Positions 55,783-64,000 of a DNA stretch of 64,000 bases are shown piece after piece. The translations under genes were made by a program, and so were the position numbers. The first letter of the stretch is position 1, and each line of letters opens with the position of its first letter. Source of the DNA: Nonomuraea thailandensis (GTDB taxonomy: Bacteria; Actinomycetota; Actinomycetes; Streptosporangiales; Streptosporangiaceae); assembly GCF_024172165.1 (NCBI RefSeq), contig NZ_JAMZEB010000002.1, forward strand, positions 10,514,501 through 10,578,500. Reading direction: 5' to 3'. The notes below the pieces were generated by a model. It did not search any database and had not been told where the DNA came from. It was given only the letters and a program-made list of their open reading frames with translations.

Positions 55783-58700
55783 CTACTGGGCGGCGGCCTC
55801 GCGCAGGGCCGTCAGTGCCTCCTCGCGGCTCATCGCCGCGCCCTTCGCGTACGCCGCCGCGAACGCCTCGGGGCCGAGCACGAGGGTGGCTCCGGCGGCG
55901 GTGGCGGCCACGTCGTGATCCCCGGCCACGGCCATGCCCCGCACGGCCGCCCCGATCCCGAGCAGCAACGCCGCCCGCCAGGCCGCGGCCTGCCCGGCCG
56001 GTGCCGGCTCGCCCGTCGTGCGCTCGCCCGTCGTGCGCTCGCCCGTCGTGCGCTCGCCCGTCGTGCGCTCGGCCGGGGTGCGTGCGCCCGCCGGTCGCCG
56101 GATCGCCGCCTGCCGCTGCCGCCCGGTCCGGCCCTCGTCCTCCGGCCCGTGCGTCGCCTCGAAGAGGGACTGGCCGGCCAGTCCTTCCGCGACCTCGGCC
56201 ACGTCGTTGGCCAGCGGCGAGCCCAGCGCGGCCGCCAGGGCCTCGGCGTGCATGCGGGCCGCCCGCTCCCCGTCACCCTGGGCGGCCGCCAGCCGGCCCA
56301 GCGCCGTGTACACGCGTGACCTCGTCCCCCCGGCGGTGAACGCGCCGGTCTCCGAACCGGACAGTGCCGCGTCGAGCCGCCTGGCCGCCTCGGGAAGATC
56401 GCCCTGGATCCGGGAGATGTCCCCGAGCTGGAGCTGCACCCACGCCATCAGCTCGGGCCGCCCCAGCCGCCGCTCCAGCTCGCCCGCCCGCTCGTTGTCG
56501 GCACGCGCGGCCTCGTCGTCGCCCGCCCGCCGGTGCGCGTTGGCCCGCCTGCTCAGGACGTCCGCCAGCTCGTCGAGCGCGCCGAGCTCGGTGAACAGGG
56601 CGAGCGCCCGCTCCCACAGCCCCATCGCCCGCCGCCAGTCGCCGCGCCAGCTCGCGATGAGGGCCAGCCAGTCGAGCGCCTGCCCCGTGCCCCAGCGCTC
56701 GCCCAGCGCCTCGAAGTCCGCCAGCACCCGCTCCATCCGGGATTCGGCCTCGGCGAGCAGCCCGTCGTGCAGCGTCATCAGCGCTGTGCCGAGCTGGTTG
56801 AGCGCCAGGCTCCACGCGTCGGGGCCGAGCACCAGCCGCTCCCGCTCCGCCGTCATCCCGCCTTCGGGCGGCCCCGCGATCATGCCCCACAGCGCCACGC
56901 CGAACCGGTAGCGCATCGGACGGTCGAGCGACGCGACGATCTCCTTCGCCCACGCCCAGTGCGGCGAACCGGCGTCGGGCACGGCGTGCAGCACGGCCAG
57001 CACGTACTCCTCCGCCAGGCCGGCGGGCGGCTCGGCGCCGGTGGTGCCGAGGAGTCGTTCGGCGGGCCGGATGGCCTGGCCGCGCCGCCCGGTCAGCCAC
57101 CAGTACATGCCGAGCGTGCCCACCAGCCGCCACGCGGTCGGCCTGTCGTGCTCCACGCTCCAGCGCAGGGCCGCCTGCAGGTTGGCGTTGTCGGCCGACA
57201 ACGAGGCCAGCCATTCGAGCTGCTCGTCCCGGTAGAGGTGCTCGTGCGCGCGCTCCGCGAACTCCAGGAACCAGGAGGCATGGCCCTGCCGCAGCCGCTC
57301 CTCCTCACCCGCCTCCGCCAGCCGCTCCAGGCAGAACAGGCGGATGGTGTCGAGCATCTGGTAACGCTCGCCGTCGGTCTCGACCAGCGACTTGTCCACC
57401 AGATCGGCCAGCGCCCCCGCCAGGTCCGTGTGGGGGGCGGCCGGGCCGCAGACACGTTCGACCGCCTCCAGCGTCGCACCGCCGGTGAACACCGACAGGC
57501 GCCTGGCCAGCGCCTGTTCCTCGGGCCCGAGCAGGCTCCAGCTCCACTCCACGACCGCGTGCAGGGTCTGGTGGCGGGCGGCGGCCGTGCGGTCGCCGCG
57601 CGAGAGCAGCCGGAAGCGGCCGTGCTCGGCCAGCCGGTCGGCGATCTCCGCCACCCCGAACGTGCGCACCCGCGCCGCCGCCAGCTCGATGGCCAGCGGC
57701 AGCCCGTCGAGGGCCGCGCAGATCCGCAGCACCGCGTCCAGGTTGCGGGGCCCGAGCGAGAACCCCTGCCGTACGGCCGCCGCCCGGTCGGCGAACAGCC
57801 GCACCGCCGGGTAACCGAGCGGGTCCCGCGCGCCGGGCGGCGGGGTGGGCAGGGGCGCGAGCGGGACGAGGTGCTCGCCGGTGAGGCCCAGCGGCTCCCT
57901 GCTGGTGGCCCAGATCGTCAGGCCGGGGCACGCGGCGAGCAGGCGGCGGGCGAGCGCGGCGGCCTCGGCGACGACGTGCTCGCAGTTGTCCAGGACGAGC
58001 AGCGACTCCTGCCCGGCCAGCGCGGCGACCAGCCGCTCGACGGGATCCGGCCCACCGGCGGCGGCCGGCCTGAGCGCCGGCTCCCGCAACCCGAGCGCCC
58101 CGAGCACGACCTGCGCCACCTGCCCACCGCCCGCACCGGCACCCGCCCCGTCCACCGTCCCAGCGATCGGCCCGCCTGCCACGCCGCCCGCCGTCCCAGC
58201 GATCGGCCCGCCTGCCAGGCCGCCCGACGATCCCGAGGCTCGTGTGCCGGCCAGGCCGCCCGTCGGCGCGTCCACGAGCGACAGGTCCGCGAACGCGACC
58301 GCGCCGGCGGCCGGTGACGGGCCGGGCGGGCGGCGGGTGGCGGCCTCGATGGCCAGGCGGGTCTTGCCCGTGCCGCCCGGCCCGACGATCGTGACCAGCC
58401 GGGCCGGGCGCAGGGCGGTCAGCCGGGCCAGCTCCTCCTCGCGCCCCACGAAGCTGGTGAGCTGCGCGGGCGGCCCCGTACGCGCGGAACGCCCCCGCGA
58501 GCCGCGCAGGATCTCCAGGTGCAGGCCCGCCAGCTCGGGCGACGGGTCCGCGCCGAGCTCGTCGGCGAGCAGCCGCCGCCCCTCCTCGTACGCGGCCAGC
58601 GCCTCGGCCTGCCGCCCCGCCGCGTGCAGGGCCCGCATCAGCAGCCCGCGGGCCCGTTCACGGAGCGGATGGGCGGCCACCAGCTCGCGCAGCCCGGCGG

Positions 58701-59223
58701 CGGGGCCGGCGTCGGGCAGCGACAGCTCGGCCTCGTACAGGTCCTCGGCGGCGGCCAGCCGCAGCTCCTCCAGCCGCACCGCCTGCGGCCCGGCGAACGG
58801 CGCGTCGGCCACGTCCGCGAAGGCCGGGCCGCGCCACAGCTCCAGCCCTTCCCGCAGCAGCGTGGCGGCCCGCGCGTGCGACCCCGCCGCGAGCAGGCCG
58901 CGCCCCTCCCGGGCCAGCCGTTCGAAGCGGTGCGCGTCCACGTGGTCGCGCTCGACCGCCAGCCGGTAACCCGTCCCGTGGAACTCGATCAGCTCGGCGG
59001 GCAACTGCCGCCTGAGCCGGGAGACCTGTGCCTGCACGGCGTTGGCCGCGCCGGACGGGGGCCGGTCGCCGTACTGGCCGTCGATGAGCCGTTCGACGCT
59101 GACCAGCCGCCCCGCGTCGAGCAGCAGCATCGCCAGCAGCGCGCGCGGCCGGGGCCCGCCGACGGCGACCGGGCCGCCATCGGCACGCCACACCGCGAGC
59201 GGACCCAGGACGCCGAACTGCAC
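55783..59223 (-). CDS. BTAD/SARP-like regulator with NB-ARC ATPase and TPR region (2)
   Basis: 1146 residues from GTG 59223; a longer opening to 59286 has no ribosome site. DNA-binding winged helix (FGVLGPLAVWRADGGPVAVG, ANAVQAQVSRLRRQLPAELI), BTAD (about 95-240: FERLAREGRGLLAAGSHARA, RRLLADELGADPSPELAGLH), NB-ARC ATPase (RLVTIVGPGGTGKTRLAIEA, ESLLVLDNCEHVV, IWATSREPLGL) with a Gly/Ala-rich loop of about 50 residues inserted after strand 2 (GGLAG, GGPIAG units), then a TPR superhelix. The C-terminal part carries a GERTT repeat and a small helical tail. It differs from regulator 1 in lacking the ARRAAVPAP linker and is of the AfsR-like class, mostly activators. Confidence 0.88.
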   Translation of the reverse strand: MQFGVLGPLAVWRADGGPVAVGGPRPRALLAMLLLDAGRLVSVERLIDGQYGDRPPSGAANAVQAQVSRLRRQLPAELIEFHGTGYRLAVERDHVDAHRFERLAREGRGLLAAGSHARAATLLREGLELWRGPAFADVADAPFAGPQAVRLEELRLAAAEDLYEAELSLPDAGPAAGLRELVAAHPLRERARGLLMRALHAAGRQAEALAAYEEGRRLLADELGADPSPELAGLHLEILRGSRGRSARTGPPAQLTSFVGREEELARLTALRPARLVTIVGPGGTGKTRLAIEAATRRPPGPSPAAGAVAFADLSLVDAPTGGLAGTRASGSSGGLAGGPIAGTAGGVAGGPIAGTVDGAGAGAGGGQVAQVVLGALGLREPALRPAAAGGPDPVERLVAALAGQESLLVLDNCEHVVAEAAALARRLLAACPGLTIWATSREPLGLTGEHLVPLAPLPTPPPGARDPLGYPAVRLFADRAAAVRQGFSLGPRNLDAVLRICAALDGLPLAIELAAARVRTFGVAEIADRLAEHGRFRLLSRGDRTAAARHQTLHAVVEWSWSLLGPEEQALARRLSVFTGGATLEAVERVCGPAAPHTDLAGALADLVDKSLVETDGERYQMLDTIRLFCLERLAEAGEEERLRQGHASWFLEFAERAHEHLYRDEQLEWLASLSADNANLQAALRWSVEHDRPTAWRLVGTLGMYWWLTGRRGQAIRPAERLLGTTGAEPPAGLAEEYVLAVLHAVPDAGSPHWAWAKEIVASLDRPMRYRFGVALWGMIAGPPEGGMTAERERLVLGPDAWSLALNQLGTALMTLHDGLLAEAESRMERVLADFEALGERWGTGQALDWLALIASWRGDWRRAMGLWERALALFTELGALDELADVLSRRANAHRRAGDDEAARADNERAGELERRLGRPELMAWVQLQLGDISRIQGDLPEAARRLDAALSGSETGAFTAGGTRSRVYTALGRLAAAQGDGERAARMHAEALAAALGSPLANDVAEVAEGLAGQSLFEATHGPEDEGRTGRQRQAAIRRPAGARTPAERTTGERTTGERTTGERTTGEPAPAGQAAAWRAALLLGIGAAVRGMAVAGDHDVAATAAGATLVLGPEAFAAAYAKGAAMSREEALTALREAAAQ
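56007..56066 (-). repeat. Four tandem 15-bp units in regulator 2
   Basis: GCTCGCCCGTCGTGC four times (56007-56021, 56022-56036, 56037-56051, 56052-56066), in frame, encoding the GERTT pentapeptide repeat on the minus strand. Perfect copies suggest recent expansion. Confidence 0.9.
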
Positions 59224-59262
59224 GCCCCGATTGTCCCCCACCTCACCTGGCGAAACGGAATT

Positions 59263-59280
59263 ATCGGTATGCCTACCGAT
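59263..59280. promoter_or_regulatory. 18-bp palindrome upstream of regulator 2
   Basis: ATCGGTATGCCTACCGAT: arms ATCGGTA and TACCGAT are perfect around four bases. It starts 40 bp upstream of the GTG at 59223. A likely operator for this gene. Confidence 0.5.
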
Positions 59281-59487
59281 GCACATACGTATTTTCCCGC
59301 CGTCACGCAGGGCTTAGCGTCGGGCGGCAACAAGGCGAAACGGTCCGCTCGCTTTCCCGCCACCCCCCATCACCCCCCATTTCCCTGACACCACCGCGAA
59401 CCCAGGCGATCCCGGGTTACGCGCGGGCCGCCGCGCGCCCACCGGCGCCCGGCGGCTCAGGGAACCGCCGAAAGGAGCAAGACAGCC

Positions 59488-62400
59488 GTGAAACGCAAAG
59501 CCTTACTCGCCGCGGTCGTGGGCCTCGCCACGGCCGCGACCGTGGTGTCACCCGCGAACGCCGCCCCTCCAGGGGCCGCCAGGTCGCAGGAGAGCACGCT
59601 CGCGGCGGCGGCGGCCGATCCCGCCTCGCTCGCTGCGGCGGTCGCCGACAAGGCCGTCTCCAGCCAGCTCGACGAGCTCACCAGAGGTCCGGACGAGGCG
59701 TACAGCAGGGTCTCGGTGACGCCGGGCGCGAGTGACATGTTCTACGTGGCCTACGAGCGCACGTACAAGGGCCTGCCCATGGTGGGCGGCGACGCCGTCG
59801 TGGTGACCGACGCGGCGGGGCACGTCAGGGACACGGTGGCGGCGTCGGGGCCGAGCCCGCGGGGCGTGCCGACCAGGGCCACGATCAGCGCCGGCCGCGC
59901 CACGGAGGTCGCGCGCACCCGGCTGGAGCGGGTGGACGACACGGCCGAGCCGCGCCTGGTCGTGCTGGCCTGGGGCGAGCGGCCCCGGCTGACCTGGGAG
60001 GCCGTGGTCAGCGGCATCGCCGCGGGGCAGCCGAGCATCCAGCACGTGTTCGTGGACGCGCGCACCGGGAAGATCGCCGACTCCTACGACCTCGTCCGCG
60101 CCGGCACCGGCAACGGTTACTACAACGGCCAGGTGACCATCGGCACGAGCGGCTCCGGCAGCTCGTACTCGATGACCGACACCACCAGGCCCGGCATCCA
60201 GTGCGGCGGCCAGAACGGCAGCGCCTACACCGGCACGGACGACGCGTGGGGCAACGGCTCGGGCACCAACCTGGAGACCGCCTGCGTGGACGCCCTCTAC
60301 GGCGTGCAGCGCGAGTGGGAGATGCTGCGTGACTGGCTGGGCCGCAACGGCATCAACGGCAGCGGCCGCGGCTTCCCCGCCCGGGTGGGGCTGAACCAGG
60401 TCAACGCCTACTGGAACGGCAGCTACACCAACTTCGGCCACAACCAGGCCAACACCGCGCAGGCCACCCCCATCGACGTCGTGGCCCACGAGTACGGGCA
60501 CGCCATCTTCCAGACCACCCCCGGCGGCGCCGGCTCCGGCAACGAGAACGGCGGCATCAACGAGGGCACCGGCGACATCTTCGGCGCGCTCACCGAGCAC
60601 TACGCGAACAACCCGGGCGACCCGCCGGACTACCTGGTCGGCGAGGAGGTCAACCTGGTCGGGCAGGGCCCGATCCGCAACATGTACAACCCGGGCGCGC
60701 TCGGCGACCCGAACTGCTGGTCCTCCTCGATCCCGAACACCGAGGTGCACGCGGCGGCCGGCCCGCTGAACCACTGGTTCTACCTGCTGGCCGAGGGTAA
60801 CAACCCGGGCGGCGGCAAGCCGTCCAGCCCGATCTGCTCGGGCGGCCCCTCGTCGGTCACCGGCATCGGCATCCAGAAGGCCGGCAAGATCTTCATGGGC
60901 GCCCTCTCCCGCAAGACCTCGACCTGGCGTTACGCGAACGTCCGCGCCGCCTCGGTCGCGGCCGTCATCGAGCTGTACGGCGCGAGCAGCGCGGAGTGCA
61001 ACACCACCAAGGCCGCCTGGAGCGCGGTCAGCGTCGCGGCGGCGTCGGGTGAGCCCGCGTGCGGCACCCCGGGCAACGACTTCTCGCTCACGCTCAACCC
61101 GTCGTCCGGCAGCGGGTCGCCGGGCCAGCAGCTCACGGTCACGGTCAACACGCAGACCACCTCGGGCAGCGCGCAGACGGTGAACCTGTCGGCGTCCGGC
61201 CTGCCGTCCGGCACCACGGCGAGCTTCAGCCCCGCCTCGGTGACCTCGGGCAACTCCTCGACGCTGACGGTGCGGGTGGGCTCGGCCACGCCGCAGGGCA
61301 CGTACCCGATCACGGTGACGGGCGCCGGCTCGACCTCGCACAGCGCCACGTACACGCTCACGGTCGGCCAGGGGCCGAACCCAGGTGACCCGCCGGACAT
61401 CAGCCTGGCCAACGTCAGGGCGCACCTGGCGCAGTTCCAGTCGATCGCGACGAGCAACGGTGGGAACCGCAGGTCAACGGGCGCCGGATACACCCAGTCG
61501 GTGTCGTACATCGAGGAGAGGCTGCGCGCGGCCGGCTACACCGTGGTCAGGCAGAGCTGCACCACCTCCTACTGCAGCAGCGGCGCGGGCCCGAACCTGA
61601 TCGCCGACTGGCCGGGCGGCGACGCGAACCAGGTCATCATGTCCGGCGCGCACCTCGACAGCGTGGCGGCGGGGCCCGGCATCAACGACAACGCCTCTGG
61701 CTCGGCGAACCTCCTGGAGGTCGCGCTGACCCTCGCGCAGCGCAACCCGACGCTGGCCAAGCACGTCAGGTTCGGCTGGTGGACCGACGAGGAGCAGGGG
61801 CTCAACGGGTCGGAGTACTACGTGGCCTCGCTCAGCGCCGCCGAGCGGCAGCGGATCCAGGTCTACTACAACTACGACATGACGGGCTCCACCAACGGCG
61901 GCTACTTCATCAACAACATCAACACCGCCGGGGCCGCGTACCTCAAGGAGTTCTACGACCGGCTGAGCCTGCAGCCCGAGGAGAACGTCGAGGGCGCCAA
62001 CCGCTCCGACGACGCCTCCTTCCGCAACGCGGGCATCGCCAGCTCGGGCGTCGCGGCCGGCGCCAGCGCCACCAAGACCTCGGCGCAGGCGGCCAAGTGG
62101 GGCGGCACGGCCGGGCGCGCGTACGACCCGTGCTACCACGCCTCCTGCGACACCACCTCCAACATCAACGACACCGTCCTCGACCGGGCGGCGGACGCGG
62201 CCATGTACGCGGTCTGGAAGCAGGCGGTCGGCGGCACCCCGCCCACCCGCGACTTCTCGATCTCGGCGAACCCGGCGAGCGGCACCGTTCAGGCGGGCTC
62301 GGCGGCCACGTCCACCATCGGCACCAGCACCACGGCCGGCACCGCCCAGACCGTGAACCTGGCGGCCTCCGGCCTGCCGACCGGCGCCACGGCCACGTTC

Positions 62401-62895
62401 AACCCGGCCTCGGTGACCTCCGGCGGGTCGGCCACGCTGACCATCTCGACCGCGCCCACCACCCCGGCGGGCAGCTACACCGTCACGGTGACCGGCACGG
62501 GCGAGACGGCCACGCGGACGGCGACGTACGCGCTGACCGTCCAGGGCACGTCGGGCGGCAGGACGTTCACCAACGACACCGACCATCCGATCGCCGACCA
62601 CAGCAACACCCAGAGCTCGATCTCCTCCACCGCGACAGGTGCCGCGACCTCACCGGTCCGGCTGTCCATCACGATCAGCCACACGTGCGCGGAGGACCTC
62701 GACATCTGGCTGCGCGGGCCGAACGGCACCTGGTACGTGGTCGACCGCTACGGCGGCACGACCTGCACCCCGTACGGGACCAGGACGTTCTCCGTACCGG
62801 TGAGCCAGCAGGCGGCCGGCACGTGGGTGCTCGACATCGAGGACGTCTACTCGGGTGACACCGGGTACCTCGACTCGTGGAGCATCACCGTCTAG
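59488..62895 (+). CDS. Secreted dual metalloprotease: M4 (thermolysin-like) fused to M28 aminopeptidase
   Basis: 1135 residues from GTG 59488, with AAGGAG about ten bases upstream. Order: signal peptide (1-26), propeptide with FTP/PepSY-like segment (about 50-200), M4 catalytic domain (about 205-525) with HEYGH at 334-338 and NEGTGDIFG zinc Glu near 358, an Ig-like module (about 530-625, LNPSSGSGSPGQQLTVTVNT), an M28 domain (about 635-915) with SGAHLDSVAAGPGINDNASG near 720 and TDEEQGLNGSEYYV near 765, a second Ig-like module homologous to the first (about 925-1015), and a C-terminal P-domain (about 1020-1135, SNTQSSISSTATGAATSPVR, ISHTCAEDLDIWLRGPNGTW). Endopeptidase and aminopeptidase in one polypeptide. 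A hairpin follows. Confidence 0.93.
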   Translation: MKRKALLAAVVGLATAATVVSPANAAPPGAARSQESTLAAAAADPASLAAAVADKAVSSQLDELTRGPDEAYSRVSVTPGASDMFYVAYERTYKGLPMVGGDAVVVTDAAGHVRDTVAASGPSPRGVPTRATISAGRATEVARTRLERVDDTAEPRLVVLAWGERPRLTWEAVVSGIAAGQPSIQHVFVDARTGKIADSYDLVRAGTGNGYYNGQVTIGTSGSGSSYSMTDTTRPGIQCGGQNGSAYTGTDDAWGNGSGTNLETACVDALYGVQREWEMLRDWLGRNGINGSGRGFPARVGLNQVNAYWNGSYTNFGHNQANTAQATPIDVVAHEYGHAIFQTTPGGAGSGNENGGINEGTGDIFGALTEHYANNPGDPPDYLVGEEVNLVGQGPIRNMYNPGALGDPNCWSSSIPNTEVHAAAGPLNHWFYLLAEGNNPGGGKPSSPICSGGPSSVTGIGIQKAGKIFMGALSRKTSTWRYANVRAASVAAVIELYGASSAECNTTKAAWSAVSVAAASGEPACGTPGNDFSLTLNPSSGSGSPGQQLTVTVNTQTTSGSAQTVNLSASGLPSGTTASFSPASVTSGNSSTLTVRVGSATPQGTYPITVTGAGSTSHSATYTLTVGQGPNPGDPPDISLANVRAHLAQFQSIATSNGGNRRSTGAGYTQSVSYIEERLRAAGYTVVRQSCTTSYCSSGAGPNLIADWPGGDANQVIMSGAHLDSVAAGPGINDNASGSANLLEVALTLAQRNPTLAKHVRFGWWTDEEQGLNGSEYYVASLSAAERQRIQVYYNYDMTGSTNGGYFINNINTAGAAYLKEFYDRLSLQPEENVEGANRSDDASFRNAGIASSGVAAGASATKTSAQAAKWGGTAGRAYDPCYHASCDTTSNINDTVLDRAADAAMYAVWKQAVGGTPPTRDFSISANPASGTVQAGSAATSTIGTSTTAGTAQTVNLAASGLPTGATATFNPASVTSGGSATLTISTAPTTPAGSYTVTVTGTGETATRTATYALTVQGTSGGRTFTNDTDHPIADHSNTQSSISSTATGAATSPVRLSITISHTCAEDLDIWLRGPNGTWYVVDRYGGTTCTPYGTRTFSVPVSQQAAGTWVLDIEDVYSGDTGYLDSWSITV

Positions 62896-62901
62896 CCGCC
62901 C

Positions 62902-64000
62902 TCACGACTCGGGGGTGACGGGCCCCGGCCGGTCCTCCGGCCGGGGCTCTCTCACCTCCGCCCGCGTGCGCACGCCGAGCTTCTGCAGCACGCGGGCGAC
63001 GTGCGTGTCCACCGTGCGCTGGGACAGGAACAGCACCTCGGCGATCTCCCTGTTCGTCCGGCCCAGCGCCACCAGCCTGGCCACCTCGCTCTCGCGCGGC
63101 GACAACACCCCGGCGCCGGCCTTCCTGCTGCGGCGCGCGGGCGGGCGGTCGGGGCCGAGCTCGCGCAGGAGCCGGCGGCAGCGGGCGGCATCGTGCGTGG
63201 CGCCGAGCGCCGCGTACCGCTCGGCGGCATCGGCGATCAGCGCGGCGGCCCGCTCCCGGCACGAACCCCGCTCAGGCGTGCCGGCGCGGTTCGCCGCCGC
63301 CAGCCAGGCGCCCGCCTCCAGCTCGGCCGCGCGGGCCGCCGCGTACGGCCTCGGCATCGCCTGGTACGCCGCCCCCGCCCGCGCGTAACACCGCGCCGCC
63401 TCCTCGGGCGTGCCCGCGTGGCAGGCCAGCGCGCCCCTGGCCAGGTCGTGCCCGGCGTGCGCGGAGGGCGCGTCCCTGCCCTCGATGCCCGACGCGAACT
63501 CGCCGACCAGCCGGGCCGCCGCCTCCGACCGGCCGGCCTTCAGCAGGGCGGCGACGGCGGCCGGGACGAGCTGGTCGCCCCACACCCACACGCCCTTGCG
63601 CCGCAACCGGGTGACCGCCAGATCGGCCGCCGCCAGCGCCGGCTCCAGCGCGCCCCTGGTCAGGTGGAGCTCGACCAGCCCGCTCGACCCCGCCACGGCG
63701 ACCGGCAGGAATCCCGAGTCCAGGTCCCGCACGCCGGCCGCCTCCAGGTGCTCGCCGGCCTCGTCCCACTCGCCCCTGGCCAGGGCCAGCACGCCGAGCG
63801 CGAGCCGGGCCTCCACCGCGAGCAGCGGCGCCTCGTACGTCATCTCGACGGCGGCCAGCGCCCGCTCGCGCAGGCCGTCCCAGCGACCGGTCAGCAGGTC
63901 GAGCCGGATCGACGACATCTCCACCAGGAACGCCGGGTACAGCGCGCCGGTCTCGTCGGCGACGCGCCTGCTCCGCTCGGCGAAGCGCCCGGCGGCGGCG
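62902..64000 (-). CDS. LuxR-type regulator with C-terminal helix-turn-helix (5' end outside window)
   Basis: The frame is open from the window edge to the stop at 62902, giving 366 C-terminal residues. The visible part is an Ala/Leu/Arg-rich helical region of TPR type (VEARLALGVLALARGEWDEA, YARAGAAYQAMPRPYAAARA) ending in a LuxR HTH (VLSPRESEVARLVALGRTNR, EIAEVLFLSQRTVDTHVARV, LQKLGVRTRAEV). This is the design of the large ATPase regulators of the LAL class, whose N-terminal ATPase would be off the edge. Convergent with the dual protease. Confidence 0.9.
   Translation of the reverse strand, partial: AAAGRFAERSRRVADETGALYPAFLVEMSSIRLDLLTGRWDGLRERALAAVEMTYEAPLLAVEARLALGVLALARGEWDEAGEHLEAAGVRDLDSGFLPVAVAGSSGLVELHLTRGALEPALAAADLAVTRLRRKGVWVWGDQLVPAAVAALLKAGRSEAAARLVGEFASGIEGRDAPSAHAGHDLARGALACHAGTPEEAARCYARAGAAYQAMPRPYAAARAAELEAGAWLAAANRAGTPERGSCRERAAALIADAAERYAALGATHDAARCRRLLRELGPDRPPARRSRKAGAGVLSPRESEVARLVALGRTNREIAEVLFLSQRTVDTHVARVLQKLGVRTRAEVREPRPEDRPGPVTPES
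62922..62947 (+). terminator. Hairpin terminator in the 3' end of the LuxR gene
   Basis: GCCCCGGCCGG (62922-62932) and CCGGCCGGGGC (62937-62947) are perfect 11-bp arms with a TCCT loop. It lies 27 bp after the protease stop and inside the last codons of the convergent LuxR gene, so it can terminate the protease transcript. Confidence 0.75.

Overview
This is a very GC-rich, gene-dense chromosomal window (about 55 protein genes, no rRNA or tRNA seen, no gene-free stretch longer than about 300 bases). Frequent GTG starts, ATGA/GTGA stop-start overlaps, SigE-type ECF sigma factors, SARP/BTAD-ATPase regulators, WXG100/YbaB genes, a PF04672-type methyltransferase and a perfect CebR box all point to a filamentous actinomycete. 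I infer Streptosporangiales (Nonomuraea-like) from overall gene flavour; the sequence does not prove the genus. I see no IS element, integrase, CRISPR array or origin.

Layout. 1-3.3 kb: a minus-strand stas-cheB-cheR signalling operon (cheR leaves the window; cheB carries two +1 frameshifts). 3.4-6.5 kb: two divergent IucA/IucC siderophore synthetases. 7.1-10.1 kb: a bifunctional heptose kinase/nucleotidyltransferase facing a family 9 glycosyltransferase. 10.2-16.4 kb: two look-alike modules, each an ECF sigma factor plus a membrane-anchored beta-propeller partner, around a serine hydrolase and a TetR-SDR pair. 16.5-20.7 kb: a free-standing EF-G domain IV-like protein, then a divergent N-acetylmuramoyl amidase and GHL10-type glycosidase that share the same C-terminal domain. 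20.8-26.5 kb: an orphan histidine kinase, a copper-monooxygenase-like lipoprotein, and a TetR / GPH-type transporter / sphingosine-1-phosphate-lyase-like operon.

26.5-29.5 kb holds what I consider the most interesting locus: two YbaB-like genes diverging from a WXG100-like gene, a CpnT-like modular protein with a short basic C-terminal toxin-like domain, and an acidic HEAT-like candidate immunity protein. 29.9-35.7 kb: a PadR-controlled efflux/lipoprotein system (lipoprotein, HlyD-like adaptor, MacB-like ATPase and permease) with a similar operator at both PadR-linked promoters. 35.7-41.7 kb: a four-domain GH9 cellulase behind a CebR box and a large BTAD-NB-ARC regulator. 41.8-47.9 kb: a small secreted protein, PucR-type regulator, SGNH hydrolase, PhoX-like protein, GNAT and APC permease. 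48.1-55.6 kb: a NodU-type carbamoyltransferase, an amidase_3 lipoprotein, a TetR/serine-hydrolase pair with a long inverted-repeat operator, a SAM methyltransferase and an FAD monooxygenase. 55.8-64 kb: a second BTAD-NB-ARC regulator, a giant secreted protease fusing M4 and M28 catalytic domains, and the 3' part of a LuxR-type regulator.

Common themes are cell-wall and polymer turnover outside the cell (two amidases, GHL10, GH9, SGNH, PhoX, protease) and many one-component regulators sitting beside their targets. Several of these have promoters built into palindromes, with the -10 box only 6-8 bases from the start codon, which predicts leaderless mRNAs.
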